Below, one piece after another: positions 25,590 to 33,793 of a stretch of 34,109 bases of DNA (its first letter is position 1; every line of letters starts with the position of its first letter). Both the position numbers and the translations under genes were made by a program. Location: assembly GCA_016869215.1 (NCBI GenBank), contig VGEP01000048.1:1-34109 (forward strand), read 5' to 3'. The DNA is from Alphaproteobacteria bacterium (GTDB lineage Bacteria > Pseudomonadota > Alphaproteobacteria > Rhizobiales > Xanthobacteraceae). The notes below the pieces were generated by a model. The model made no database searches and was not told the DNA's origin. It saw only the letters and a list, made by a program, of their open reading frames with translations.

Positions 25590-27173
25590 ATGGCTTTCGA
25601 TAGGAACGCTTCAAAACCGTTCGCCTACGATTTCGTCATGGCGGTCGCGTCCGCCCGCGGCGTGGTTTCGTTCTGGCTAATTTTTGGATTCTTACACGCC
25701 CTGTTTCGCATCGGTTATTCGAGTACGCTCGCTCTCGACGACTCGGCGGCCAGCGAACTCGTCCAGGCGCTCGCGCTCGGTTACCAGGCCCGGCAACCGC
25801 CGCTCTACGAGTGGCTGCTATGGAACGTGCAACAGATTGCCGGTACCGGCATTCTGAGCTTCCTGATTGTCCGCTATGTGCTGATCGCCGTGCTCGGCTA
25901 CGCGATCTTCATGGCCGTGCGCCACGCCGTGCGCGACCGGCGGCTCGCCGCACTGGCCTCGCTGTCCATCTGCATCAACTACCAGATCGGCTGGACTTTC
26001 CATGAGTCCGTTACGCAGACGATCCTTTTGTCGATCGCCATGTTCGGCACCTTCGACGCGGTCATGCGCTTTCATACCCGGCCGTCACTGCGGCACGCGC
26101 TGTGGCTCGGAGCAGCGGTCGGCATCGGCTTCCTGTCGAAGCACAGCTATGCGCTGTTTTTGTTGAGCCTCACGCTCGCGGCCGCGAGCCTGCCCGGCAT
26201 GCGGGACCTGCTCCGCAACCGGCTACTGCTCGCCGCAGCCGCGCTGGCGTTCGCAATCGTCTCGCCGTACCTCGCATGGCTCGCCCAGGTTGGCGGCGAC
26301 GTCGTCGCGGCGTCCCGCGACACCCTGATTCACGAGCGGCTGGACTACGTCACGCGAACTTACAACGGGCTGACGCGCTTCTTCCGCGCCATGCTGACCT
26401 TCTGGATGCCGTGGATCGTGCTGATCGCGATCCTGGTGCCGCCGGCGTTCCGGCCTGCGCCCGCCGCAGCTCCGCCCGCGAGCCTCGCCGAACGGCTTGC
26501 GGGGCGCACCATGACGATTGCCGTGGCGCTCGCCTTGATCGGCGTCACCGCGGTCGGCGCGACGAACCTCGGCGAGCGCTACATGTATCCGCTAATCGCG
26601 ATCGCACCGATCTACCTGTTCGCCCGCATCGACCGCCTGGCGGCGACCGAATTGCGACTGGTGAAGCTCGGCGTGTTGTTCGTGTGCTGCGCGGCCGCCG
26701 TGCTCATCGTCCGCATGTTTTCGGTCGTCGACACCGGCATCGCCAAGACGGACCCTTACCACACGCTCGTGCCTTACGACCGGCTCGCGGCGGAACTGAC
26801 CGCGCGCGGGCTCGCGGAAGGCACCGCCTACGTCCCGGATATCCGCATTGCCGGGAACGTCCGCGCGGCCTTGCCGGGCGTGCGCGCGATCACCGCCGAC
26901 ACATTCCGCCTGGAATGCCCGCCGCGGCGGCCCGCGGACGACCGGATCGCATTTGCACTGTGGCCCGGCATCCGGAACGACCGTCGGGTGGACGCCCTGG
27001 CGCCGATCGCAGGATTGCCGCGCGAGCGGTTCACCGTTCAGAAGCGGCAGACGATCCTGGGACCGCTCGTACCGGAAATCTGGACGCTGGTACGGCTCGA
27101 CGGGCGGGCGCTCGCATGCGCGCGATGCGGGCCGCAGGCGGACAGCGCGCAATGCAGGGCCGAAAGGCGATGA
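25590..27173 (+). CDS. GT39/ArnT-like membrane glycosyltransferase
   Basis: The 527-residue protein has about eleven hydrophobic segments. It carries the GT-C type N-terminal loop, here DDSAASELVQALALGYQARQPPLYEW at about residues 44-69, in which an acidic pair and QPPLYEW replace the classic DEAYYW and HPPL motifs. Such enzymes transfer a sugar from a polyprenyl-phosphate donor to lipid, glycan or protein on the periplasmic side; the acceptor here cannot be told. GERYMYPLIAIAPIYLF is a further family-like segment. I chose the ATG at 25590, because the open frame upstream to 25458 overlaps the kinase and is not coding-like. The gap to the kinase is 115 bases. Confidence 0.8.
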   Translation: MAFDRNASKPFAYDFVMAVASARGVVSFWLIFGFLHALFRIGYSSTLALDDSAASELVQALALGYQARQPPLYEWLLWNVQQIAGTGILSFLIVRYVLIAVLGYAIFMAVRHAVRDRRLAALASLSICINYQIGWTFHESVTQTILLSIAMFGTFDAVMRFHTRPSLRHALWLGAAVGIGFLSKHSYALFLLSLTLAAASLPGMRDLLRNRLLLAAAALAFAIVSPYLAWLAQVGGDVVAASRDTLIHERLDYVTRTYNGLTRFFRAMLTFWMPWIVLIAILVPPAFRPAPAAAPPASLAERLAGRTMTIAVALALIGVTAVGATNLGERYMYPLIAIAPIYLFARIDRLAATELRLVKLGVLFVCCAAAVLIVRMFSVVDTGIAKTDPYHTLVPYDRLAAELTARGLAEGTAYVPDIRIAGNVRAALPGVRAITADTFRLECPPRRPADDRIAFALWPGIRNDRRVDALAPIAGLPRERFTVQKRQTILGPLVPEIWTLVRLDGRALACARCGPQADSAQCRAERR

Positions 27174-27206
27174 ACCGGCACCGCCAGTACAGGAATTGCA
27201 CCGCGG

Positions 27207-28130
27207 TCAAGATGCCGCGCGCATCGAGCGAAAGCTGCCGCGTCGCCCTCTGAATCGCTGCGCCGTGCGGCGGAACCAGATCGTCAGCCCGGTCCCCAGC
27301 AAGCCCAGCAGGACCGCCGACGTCACGACATTCGCCACGGGCCCGATGAAACCGCCCCAATTGCCTTCGTGGATGACGCGGGGCCAGTTGCGCGGCAGCG
27401 GTTGCAGGCTTGTAGCGGTGACCCTGAACCCGCGCAGCTCTCCGCCAACGTAAATCCGCGCCATCAGCGTACGGCCGCGCTGGCGAATGGATGTGAGATT
27501 GGCGAGGTCGTGATCGGCCGCAACCAATCGGACCGCGTCCGCCATGGCGACATGGCCGGTATCGGGACCGCGCGCGGACGGCGGCGTAAAGGTAACGCCA
27601 TAAACCAGCGCGAGCCCGGTGAGCGGGCTGATGACAATTAGCGGCAGCGCGATCCACGCCGCGCTTTGGTGCCACCCGCTCAGCGAATTCCTGAAGCGCG
27701 GCCATCCCATCAGAAGTCCCAGGCTGGCGATGGCAAGCATGGCAAAAGTCGAAGCGGTGACCACCCATCCGAGATCGAGAAGCAGCGTTTCGTGCATCCT
27801 GCGCATGGTCAGAAGAAAGTCCGCAAACCGCTGCGGCTCGGTCGCCGGCTCGCCGGTGCGCAGGTCGATGACAACGGCGCTACCTCGTCCTGCGCCGCCG
27901 ATGGTCAGGACGTTGTCCATCGTTCTGATGCTGAGGCTGCGCGATGCGCCCTGCGGATCGAAACGTTTCAGCAGCTCCGAAACCGCTGACAACGCGATCG
28001 GCTTCTCGGGGCGCGCCTGTTGCGCCAGCGGTTCGAACGAGAGAACCAGACCGGTGCCGATGACCGCGAGCAGCGGAAGCGCAAACAGAAGCGTGAGCCA
28101 GCGGTGAAGGCGGCGAAACAAGTTCGTCAT
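27207..28130 (-). CDS. PepSY-associated transmembrane protein
   Basis: The 307-residue inner-membrane protein opens with RRLHRWLTLLFALPLLAVIGTGLVLSF, the typical first helix with conserved His of the PepSY-TM family. RMHETLLLD then precedes helix 2, SGWHQSAAWIALPLIV forms helix 3 and VVTSAVLLGLLGTGLTIWF helix 4. A PepSY-like periplasmic portion lies between helix 1 and helix 2, and another between helices 3 and 4. Related proteins take part in haem-dependent ferric-siderophore reduction or in unknown membrane redox work; the conserved histidines would fit haem ligation, but the role here is not shown. It converges on the glycosyltransferase gene with a 33-base gap. Confidence 0.85.
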   Translation of the reverse strand: MTNLFRRLHRWLTLLFALPLLAVIGTGLVLSFEPLAQQARPEKPIALSAVSELLKRFDPQGASRSLSIRTMDNVLTIGGAGRGSAVVIDLRTGEPATEPQRFADFLLTMRRMHETLLLDLGWVVTASTFAMLAIASLGLLMGWPRFRNSLSGWHQSAAWIALPLIVISPLTGLALVYGVTFTPPSARGPDTGHVAMADAVRLVAADHDLANLTSIRQRGRTLMARIYVGGELRGFRVTATSLQPLPRNWPRVIHEGNWGGFIGPVANVVTSAVLLGLLGTGLTIWFRRTAQRFRGRRGSFRSMRAAS

Positions 28131-28238
28131 GGAATTGTCCTCGAAAAGTCAATCGACGATGCTGGCAGCATCCAGCGAGCGTCGGTTTTTTACAAATTAA
28201 ATTTGGGAGAGCCAGCGCGGCTTGATCCAACTCAATTC

Positions 28239-28260
28239 TGAACGCTTGTTCAAAGTGAAC
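28239..28260. promoter_or_regulatory. Three alternating TGAAC half-sites in a divergent intergenic region
   Basis: TGAAC-gctt-GTTCA-aag-TGAAC packs three alternating half-sites into 22 bases, giving two overlapping inverted repeats. The first, TGAACGCTTGTTCA, resembles operators of many TetR-family regulators. It lies in the 340-base gap between the PepSY gene and the exported methyltransferase, about 110 bases upstream of the former and 210 upstream of the latter. No TetR gene is visible in the window. Nothing else in 28131-28470 was identified except an AT-rich patch at 28189-28206, which might be promoter DNA for either gene. Confidence 0.35.
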
Positions 28261-28470
28261 GTCGACGCAGAGATCAGGCGCAACGATTGTCGGTCATTTG
28301 AATCGATCATGTTACGAGAATGTAAGTTGCCCGCGCGCCGGCGCCGGCTCAGATTGTCAGCCGGGGCGGCGTTCGACATGCAGCGAACGGATTCGAAACG
28401 GCTTCTATCGCGTTTCGCGAAACTGCAATTTCCCATCCGATCTCCTGCAAATTTTCGAGAGAACCCAGCA

Positions 28471-29154
28471 ATGCCATTTTCCCGACGCAGACTGATTGCC
28501 GCCGCAGCCGTTTTACCGATCGCGGCGCCCACGCAAGCTCTGGCACAACGAGGCGGACGCCAGCCGCCGCCCGAAAACACCCCGCCGCCGCTGCCGCGCG
28601 ACGATTTCGAGCGCAACGCATTCGAGGTGCTCGCCGACATTCACAAGAACCAGCGCTTCCTGAACGTCTCGCGCGACGACGGGCGGCTGCTTCGAATCTG
28701 GGCCGATCTGGCAAATACCAAGAAGGCCATCGAACTGGGCACGTCCACCGGCTATTCCGCGATCTGGATCGCGCTGGCCTTGCGCCGCACCGGCGGGCGA
28801 TTGACGACATTCGAAATCGACCGCGAACGTGCCGCGACGGCGGCGGCAAATTTCAAGCGCGCGGGCGTCGACGGGCTGATCGACATCGTTGTCGGCGACG
28901 CGCACAAGGACGTCGGCAAGGTCACAGGCGCCGTCGATTTCGTGTTCAGCGACGCCGACAAGGACGGCTATCTGACCTACTTCAGGGCCCTCGCGCCCAA
29001 GCTTCGGACCGGCGGCGTCTTCATCTCGGACAACATGGCGATCCCGGAGCCGGACCCCGCTTACGTCCGCGCGATCACGACCGATCCGGACTACGAGACG
29101 GTGTTCTTCAACATGCATCGGACCGGTGTGGCCGTGACCCACAAGCGCGCCTGA
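28471..29154 (+). CDS. Tat-exported class I SAM-dependent O-methyltransferase
   Basis: The 227-residue protein combines a signal peptide with a methyltransferase. Residues 1-25 (SRRRLIAAAAVLPIAAPTQALA) carry a twin-arginine motif, a hydrophobic core and an ALA-Q cleavage site, followed by a Pro-rich spacer. The catalytic part resembles cation-dependent caffeoyl-CoA-type O-methyltransferases: SAM motif I IELGTSTGYS at 87-96, acidic FEIDRE at 114-119, metal-site DADKDGY at 161-167 and SDN at 186-188. Its length fits a complete domain. A periplasmic SAM enzyme is odd because SAM is cytosolic. The ATG at 28471 follows GAGAGAA; the frame is open to 28222 but those residues are not convincing. Confidence 0.85.
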   Translation: MPFSRRRLIAAAAVLPIAAPTQALAQRGGRQPPPENTPPPLPRDDFERNAFEVLADIHKNQRFLNVSRDDGRLLRIWADLANTKKAIELGTSTGYSAIWIALALRRTGGRLTTFEIDRERAATAAANFKRAGVDGLIDIVVGDAHKDVGKVTGAVDFVFSDADKDGYLTYFRALAPKLRTGGVFISDNMAIPEPDPAYVRAITTDPDYETVFFNMHRTGVAVTHKRA

Positions 29155-29166
29155 CGCGTTTCGATC

Positions 29167-29195
29167 CCGGCGTGCGTCGCACCGACGCGCGCCGG
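29167..29195. terminator. Strong hairpin between convergent genes
   Basis: CCGGCGTGCGTCG and CGACGCGCGCCGG form a 13-pair stem with a single G-U wobble and a 3-base loop. It lies between the methyltransferase stop (29154) and the response regulator stop (29206), which converge here, so it may serve both transcripts. No U-run follows on either strand, so termination may rely on Rho. Confidence 0.55.
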
Positions 29196-29205
29196 ATGCG
29201 CGCTC

Positions 29206-29871
29206 CTATCCCGCGGCCTGCGGCCACTGCCCCTGCTCGATCTTCGACGCCGCGATCACCGCCTGGGTGCGGCTGTCGACGCCGAGCTTCTGCAGGATGG
29301 CGGAGACGTGCGCCTTCACCGTCGCCTCCGACACCGACAGTTCGAACGCGATCTGCTTGTTGAGCTTGCCCTCCGACAGCATCATCAGCACGCGCACCTG
29401 TTGCGGCGTGAGCGTCGCGAGCCGCGCCAGCATCGCCGCCGAGGCGGCGTCGGCGGCGGCGGTGAGATCGACGTCCGGCGGCGTCCAGACCCCGCCGCCG
29501 AGCACGCGATTGATCGCGTCGCGCATCGCCTCGATGCCGAGCGTCTTTGGGATGAACCCCGAAGCGCCGAAGTCCATGCAGCGCCGGATCACGGCCGGAT
29601 CGTCGTTGGCCGAGACCACGACCACCGGCACGCTCGGATACTGCGCACGCAGGTACATCAGGCCGGAGAAGCCGCGCGCGCCGGGCATGCTGAGATCGAG
29701 CAGGATCAGGTCGACGTCGCCGCCCTCGTCCAGCAGCGTCGACATTTCATCGAACGAGCCGGCCTCCCCGATCGCGGCACGGTCGAACAGACCCGCCACC
29801 GCTTCGCGGAGCGCGCCGCGAAACAGCGGGTGATCGTCGGCGATGACCAAACGGTACGTCGGTTCGCTCAC
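29206..29871 (-). CDS. NarL/FixJ-family response regulator
   Basis: The 221-residue two-domain regulator has an N-terminal receiver with the acidic pair ADDH at 11-14 and phospho-acceptor D59 in LLLDLSMPG, then the conserved lysine in FIPKTLG. After a linker it carries a LuxR-type helix-turn-helix (LTPQQVRVLMMLSEGKLNKQIAFELSVSEATVKAHVSAILQKLGV). I chose the GTG at 29871, because it lies just before the receiver and has AGGGA upstream; the longer frame to 30024 runs through an intergenic repeat and is not coding. No kinase adjoins it. The CbrA-like hybrid kinase 3.7 kb away is a candidate partner, by analogy with SLC5-type kinases paired with LuxR-type regulators. Confidence 0.92.
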   Translation of the reverse strand: MSEPTYRLVIADDHPLFRGALREAVAGLFDRAAIGEAGSFDEMSTLLDEGGDVDLILLDLSMPGARGFSGLMYLRAQYPSVPVVVVSANDDPAVIRRCMDFGASGFIPKTLGIEAMRDAINRVLGGGVWTPPDVDLTAAADAASAAMLARLATLTPQQVRVLMMLSEGKLNKQIAFELSVSEATVKAHVSAILQKLGVDSRTQAVIAASKIEQGQWPQAAG

Positions 29872-29966
29872 AGCCCGTCCCTGGCCCGGCGCGCCGCCCC
29901 CGGGCGGCAAGTCGCAGGCTCCCGGATCGAATCTACCCGATCCGCGGCCTGCATTGCACGCCGCCC

Positions 29967-30027
29967 AGAGCGTTTTCGAGCGAAGTGGATACCGGTTCGC
30001 GTCAAGAAAACTCGTCAAAATCAAGAG
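29967..30027. repeat. Dispersed rhizobial intergenic repeat
   Basis: The stretch beginning AGAGCGTTTTCGAGCGAAGT and continuing through GGATACCGGTTCGCGTCAAG to the AAAACTCGTCAAAAT segment matches, from memory, a short repeat found many times between genes in Bradyrhizobium and Rhodopseudomonas genomes. It lies in the gap between the response regulator start and yjbQ. Only one full copy occurs in this window. Its function is unknown. Confidence 0.6.
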
Positions 30028-30052
30028 GCCAAATGCCGCGCCGCAGCAGGGG

Positions 30053-30514
30053 CTATTTCAGGCTGCCCACGAACTGCAGGATCACCTCGCGCCGGTGCGG
30101 CTGTGCGCGATGTTCGACGAGATAGATACCCTGCCAGGTGCCGAGCGCGAGCACGCCCGAGCGCACCGGCACGTGCACCGAGACACCCGTAAGCATGGCC
30201 TTGATATGCCCCGGCATGTCGTCCGGCCCCTCCACGGTGTGAACCCACGGGCCATCGGCGGGCGCGAGCCGCTGCAGCGCACTGACGAGATCGGTCTGCA
30301 CGTCGGGATCGGCGTTTTCCTGGATGACGAGCGAGGCGGAGGTGTGCCGCAGATAGAGCAGCAGCACGCCCTCGCCTCCCCCGCTGCCGGCGACGAAGCG
30401 CTGCACCTCGCGCGTGATCTCGACGAAACCCTCACCTGCGGTATCGACCGTGAGTTCGGCGGACGCGATCAGGTCGGGTGCGATGCGCGCGATCGCGGAT
30501 AACCGTGCGGCCAC
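30053..30514 (-). CDS. yjbQ: YjbQ family (UPF0047) protein
   Basis: The 153-residue protein has the UPF0047/YjbQ signature: LLYLRHTSASLVIQENADPDV near 52-72, then the HTVEGPDDMPGHIKAMLTGVSVHVPV segment, and LGTWQGIYLVEHR near the end. Some family members have a weak thiamine-phosphate synthase activity in tests, but the physiological role is uncertain. The start codon is a GTG at 30514, preceded by GGAAGGA at good spacing, which settles the start. The upstream exported protein ends 17 bases before it on the same strand, so the two are probably co-transcribed. Confidence 0.92.
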   Translation of the reverse strand: MAARLSAIARIAPDLIASAELTVDTAGEGFVEITREVQRFVAGSGGGEGVLLLYLRHTSASLVIQENADPDVQTDLVSALQRLAPADGPWVHTVEGPDDMPGHIKAMLTGVSVHVPVRSGVLALGTWQGIYLVEHRAQPHRREVILQFVGSLK

Positions 30515-30531
30515 AGCAGGATCCTTCCTGG

Positions 30532-31080
30532 TCAGCTCTTCTTCTGCATGTCGCGCTGCAGTTCGGCCATCATTTCGATGAGCCTGCGCCAGACGCCCTT
30601 CATGAAACTGAACGCGCGGTCGATCTCGGCCTCGGTGGGGAGCTTGCCTTCAGGCTTGGGCGCAGCCTGCGCGTCGGGCGCCTTGGCCTGCGGCGGCTCG
30701 GGCCGTACGCCCGCGGGCAGATCGATGCCGCGGGCAAGCAGTTCCTTCTTGAGCGCGGCGTTCTCGCCCCGCACGCGCGTCATCTCGGCTTCCAGCGCCG
30801 CGCGCTCGTCCGGCGCCACGGTGCAGGTCCAGCCGGCCGCACCCCAGCCGCATTGCGCCACCTGGCCGGTTTGCGAGTCGAGCCGCGCGAAACCGTCGTG
30901 CATGCGGTGAAACGTGTAACGCCTGTCGTCGGCCGGCGGGGCCACGGCCTCCGGGCCGGGCTTCTGGACCCGCAGGTTCGGCTGCTGCGGCTCGCTCTCC
31001 GCCGGAGCCGGAGGCTGGGCCAGCGCGGCCCCGACGGTACCGATCAGAGCGGTGATCAAAACGGCTGCGGCATACTTCAT
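30532..31080 (-). CDS. Exported protein with C-terminal coiled coil, unrecognised
   Basis: The 182-residue protein starts with a good signal peptide (MKYAAAVLITALIGTVGAALA-Q), preceded by GGAGG at ideal spacing. After a Pro-rich spacer comes a compact segment around DRRYTFHRMHDGFARLDSQTGQVAQCGWGAAGWTC (residues 51-85) with two cysteines that could pair in the periplasm. A coiled-coil helix (ERAALEAEMTRVRGENAALKKELLARG), a Pro/Ala linker and an amphipathic C-terminal helix (FMKGVWRRLIEMMAELQRDMQ) follow. I do not know the family by name; similar proteins occur in Bradyrhizobium relatives. It lies divergent from atpI and just ahead of yjbQ. Confidence 0.75.
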   Translation of the reverse strand: MKYAAAVLITALIGTVGAALAQPPAPAESEPQQPNLRVQKPGPEAVAPPADDRRYTFHRMHDGFARLDSQTGQVAQCGWGAAGWTCTVAPDERAALEAEMTRVRGENAALKKELLARGIDLPAGVRPEPPQAKAPDAQAAPKPEGKLPTEAEIDRAFSFMKGVWRRLIEMMAELQRDMQKKS

Positions 31081-31247
31081 CACGAGGTCCTCCGGGATGC
31101 CGATGAAGGCATCGAACGGCCGGATTGCGGCGGCTCCGGGTCCGCTCCGCAAGCGCTCGCGCAGAGCCTCCGGACAAAGCCGCGCATCTTGAGCGAACGC
31201 TTTGAAATCACAAGCCTATCGCCCCACGAGCAAAACCGGCGCTTTTC

Positions 31248-31276
31248 TTGACTCGCGATAACCCAATCACTATGGT
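31248..31276 (+). promoter_or_regulatory. Probable promoter of the atp F0 operon
   Basis: TTGACT at 31248-31253 and TATGGT at 31271-31276 are separated by 17 bases, a fair match to a housekeeping sigma promoter. Transcription would start near 31283 and give a leader of about 75 bases before atpI. The match is by eye; no start site is known. Confidence 0.5.
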
Positions 31277-31357
31277 CCGCGCGGCTTCGAGGACGGCAGG
31301 ATTCCCCTTCTATTTGCTTGCATTTCTCGCGGTGTCGAGTGCCAGGTTTTGAGAACG

Positions 31358-31708
31358 ATGGCCGACGACGCGCGCAAGGACGGCATGGACGGGGACCGGT
31401 CGGCCGAAGATGCCGCCCTCTCCGCGAGGCTTCAGCGTCTCGGCGAACGGCTTGGCCGGCAAGGCCAGGACCGCAAAGCCGAACCCGCTGCCGGATCGCA
31501 GTCCGATCCATCGGCGATCGCCCGCGGTTTTCGGCTCTCCACCGAGCTGGTGGCCGGCGTGTTGGTCGGCGCCTTCATTGGCTGGGCGCTGGACCGCTGG
31601 CTGGGCAGCGCGCCGTGGGGGATGTTCTTTTTTCTGATGCTCGGCTTTGCCGCCGGCGTGGTGAACGTGATGCGCGCCGCAGGCATCTCCAAGGGGCCCG
31701 GGCGCTAG
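31358..31708 (+). CDS. atpI: ATP synthase protein I
   Basis: AtpI is a small membrane protein that assists assembly of the c-ring and is not part of the finished enzyme. The 116-residue product has a charged N-terminal 55 residues, then two membrane helices (LSTELVAGVLVGAFIGWALDRWLG and WGMFFFLMLGFAAGVVNVMRAAG) with the conserved GxxxGWxLDRWLGTxP-type segment. The ATG at 31358 is chosen over a TTG at 31349. It is the first gene of the F0 operon, and the atpB start follows 21 bases after its stop. Confidence 0.92.
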   Translation: MADDARKDGMDGDRSAEDAALSARLQRLGERLGRQGQDRKAEPAAGSQSDPSAIARGFRLSTELVAGVLVGAFIGWALDRWLGSAPWGMFFFLMLGFAAGVVNVMRAAGISKGPGR

Positions 31709-31729
31709 GCTAGCAGGACCAGACCGGCG

Positions 31730-32479
31730 ATGGCCGATCCCATTTCGCAGTTTGAGATCAAGAATCTCGTCAAGATCGCCGAAATCGGCGGGAGCGAAAT
31801 TCACTTCACCAATTCCGCGCTGTTCATGGCGATCACCGTGGTCGGCATCTGGGCGCTGCTGGTCGGAGGCACGTCCGCGCGGGCGCTGATTCCCGGCCGG
31901 CTGCAGTCGATCGCGGAACTGTCCTACGAGTTCGTGGCCAACACGATACAAAGCACCGCCGGCAAGGAAGGCATGCGGTTCTTCCCGCTGGTGTTCACAT
32001 TGTTCATGTTCATCCTGGTGGCGAACATGATCGGCCTCGTGCCCGGCACGTTCACGGTCACCAGCCACATCGTCGTCACCGCCTCGCTGGCGCTGCTCGT
32101 CTTCTTCACGGTGATTTTCTACGGCCTGTACAAGCACGGCCTCGGCTTCTTCCGGCTGTTCGTGCCGCACGGCATCCCGATCTACATCCTGCCGCTGATC
32201 GTGTTCATCGAGGTTCTTTCGTTCCTGTCGCGTCCGATCTCGCACAGCGTGCGTCTGTTCGCCAACATGCTGGCCGGCCACATCACGCTGAAGGTATTCG
32301 CCGGCTTCGTCACGCTGCTCGGCGGGCTTGGCATCGCCGGCGTCATCGGCGCGGCGCTGCCGCTGATCCTGGTCGTGGCGCTGACCGCACTCGAGCTGCT
32401 GGTCGCGTTCCTCCAAGCCTACGTGTTCGCGATCCTGACGTGCATCTACCTCAACGACGCGATTCATCCGGGTCACTGA
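31730..32479 (+). CDS. atpB: ATP synthase F0 subunit a
   Basis: Subunit a forms the two proton half-channels next to the c-ring. The 249-residue protein has five or six membrane helices. The essential arginine is R175 in [14 protein letters not shown], and the last helix, ending in [20 protein letters not shown], carries the conserved Gln/His region. Length and motifs are normal for alphaproteobacteria. It is second in the operon and is followed after 36 bases by atpE. Confidence 0.97.
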   Translation: MADPISQFEIKNLVKIAEIGGSEIHFTNSALFMAITVVGIWALLVGGTSARALIPGRLQSIAELSYEFVANTIQSTAGKEGMRFFPLVFTLFMFILVANMIGLVPGTFTVTSHIVVTASLALLVFFTVIFYGLYKHGLGFFRLFVPHGIPIYILPLIVFIEVLSFLSRPISHSVRLFANMLAGHITLKVFAGFVTLLGGLGIAGVIGAALPLILVVALTALELLVAFLQAYVFAILTCIYLNDAIHPGH

Positions 32480-32515
32480 CCCGAAACCTTCAAACCTCGA
32501 AAAGGAGTACTTCTC

Positions 32516-32743
32516 ATGGATCCTGTGGCCGCAAAGTACATCGGTGCCGGCATTGCCTGCATCGGCATGGGCGGAGCCGGCGTCGGTGTGGGCGCGATCT
32601 TCGGCAACTACCTCGCCGCGGCTCTGCGCAACCCGTCGGCCGCGCAAGGCCAGTTCGGCAACCTGATCTTCGGGTTCGCCGTGACCGAGGCGCTCGGCAT
32701 CTTCTCGCTGCTGATCGCGTTGCTGCTGCTGTTCGCACTCTAG
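32516..32743 (+). CDS. atpE: ATP synthase F0 subunit c
   Basis: The 75-residue hairpin of two membrane helices oligomerises into the proton-driven rotor ring. The polar loop is ALRNPSA (residues 36-42), and the proton-binding carboxylate is E58 in VTEALG. The first helix has the Gly-rich [14 protein letters not shown] packing motif. A strong AAGGAG precedes the ATG, better than those of its neighbours, which fits the high copy number of subunit c per complex. Confidence 0.98.
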   Translation: MDPVAAKYIGAGIACIGMGGAGVGVGAIFGNYLAAALRNPSAAQGQFGNLIFGFAVTEALGIFSLLIALLLLFAL

Positions 32744-32764
32744 GCGCGGAACGAACGCACGCCG

Positions 32765-33298
32765 ATGGCGACCAGCGCCCATACGTCCGCACCGGGCGGC
32801 GCGAAACCACCGTTTCCGCCGTTCAATAAGGACACGTTTGCCTCGCAGCTGGTTTGGCTCGCGATCTTCTTTGTCGCGCTCTACGTGCTGATGTGGAAGG
32901 TCGCGATCCCGCGCATCGGCGGGATCGTCGAGGCGCGGCGCGAGCGGGTCGAGGGCGACCTCACCGAAGCGGCACGGCTCAAGGAGCAGTCCGACGCGGC
33001 GCTCAAGGCCTACGAGCAGTCGCTCGCGGACGCGCGCGCCCGCGCCCAGGCGCTGGCGAACGAGACCCGCGACCGGCTCAATGCCGAGGCCGAGGAGCGC
33101 CGCAAGAAGCTCGAAGCCGAGCTCAACGCCAGGCTGGCCGACGCGGAGAAGACCATCGCCGCAACCAAGGCCGCGGCCATGGCCAACGTGCGCGGGATTG
33201 CGACCGAAACCGCAGGCGCAATCGTCCAGCGGCTGGTCGGCGCAGCCCCCGCCGCGAAGACGGTCGAGGATGCCGTCTCCGACGTGCTCAAGGGTTGA
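32765..33298 (+). CDS. atpG: ATP synthase F0 subunit b'
   Basis: Alphaproteobacteria and phototrophs use a b/b' heterodimer as peripheral stalk; this is the b' member. The 177-residue product has a Pro-rich, uncleaved N-terminus, one membrane helix (QLVWLAIFFVALYVLMWKVAIPRI), then a long charged coiled coil. The N-terminal extension and its position directly before atpF separate it from b. Naming varies (atpG or atpF'). Its stop lies 3 bases before the next start. Confidence 0.93.
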   Translation: MATSAHTSAPGGAKPPFPPFNKDTFASQLVWLAIFFVALYVLMWKVAIPRIGGIVEARRERVEGDLTEAARLKEQSDAALKAYEQSLADARARAQALANETRDRLNAEAEERRKKLEAELNARLADAEKTIAATKAAAMANVRGIATETAGAIVQRLVGAAPAAKTVEDAVSDVLKG

Positions 33299-33301
33299 AC
33301 C

Positions 33302-33793
33302 ATGGCACTGCTGCAAGCGCCTGAGACCTGGGTTGCCGCCGCCTTTGTGATCTTCATCGGCGTCCTGATCTACGTGGGCGTGCACAAGAAGATCGTCGAG
33401 GCGCTCGACCAGCGCGCCGCCAAGATCAAGGCCGACCTCGACGAGGCCCGCCGGCTGCGCGAAGAGGCCGCCCAGCTTCTGGCCGAATACCAGCGCAAGC
33501 AGCGCGACGCCGAGCGCGAGGCTGCCGCGATCGTGACGGAAGCCAAGGCCGAGGCCGAACGGGTCGCGGCCGAAGCCCGCGCCAAGATGGAAGACTTCGT
33601 CGCCCGCCGCACCAAGCTGGCCCAGACCAAGATCGGCCAGGCCGAGGCGCAGGCGCTCACCGAGGTGCGGGCCGCAGCTGCCGACGCAGCCGTCGCAGCC
33701 GCCGAGCGGATCCTGGTCCAGACCGCCAAGGGCAAGGTCGCGGACGATCTGGTCGTCCAGGGCATCGCCGACGCCAAGGCGAAGCTGAACTAG
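33302..33793 (+). CDS. atpF: ATP synthase F0 subunit b
   Basis: The 163-residue peripheral-stalk subunit has an N-terminal membrane helix ([22 protein letters not shown]) followed by a long Ala/Glu/Arg-rich coiled coil that reaches the F1 head. It begins [11 protein letters not shown], typical of the rhizobial b subunit. It closes the F0 operon; the F1 genes are elsewhere, as is usual in this lineage. The 198 bases after it hold only weak inverted repeats and then the end of an IS630-type element. Confidence 0.95.
   Translation: MALLQAPETWVAAAFVIFIGVLIYVGVHKKIVEALDQRAAKIKADLDEARRLREEAAQLLAEYQRKQRDAEREAAAIVTEAKAEAERVAAEARAKMEDFVARRTKLAQTKIGQAEAQALTEVRAAAADAAVAAAERILVQTAKGKVADDLVVQGIADAKAKLN

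Noticed and set aside
28222-28470. N-terminal extension of the methyltransferase
   Set aside because: It would bury the Tat signal peptide inside the protein, and the residues lack any family resemblance.
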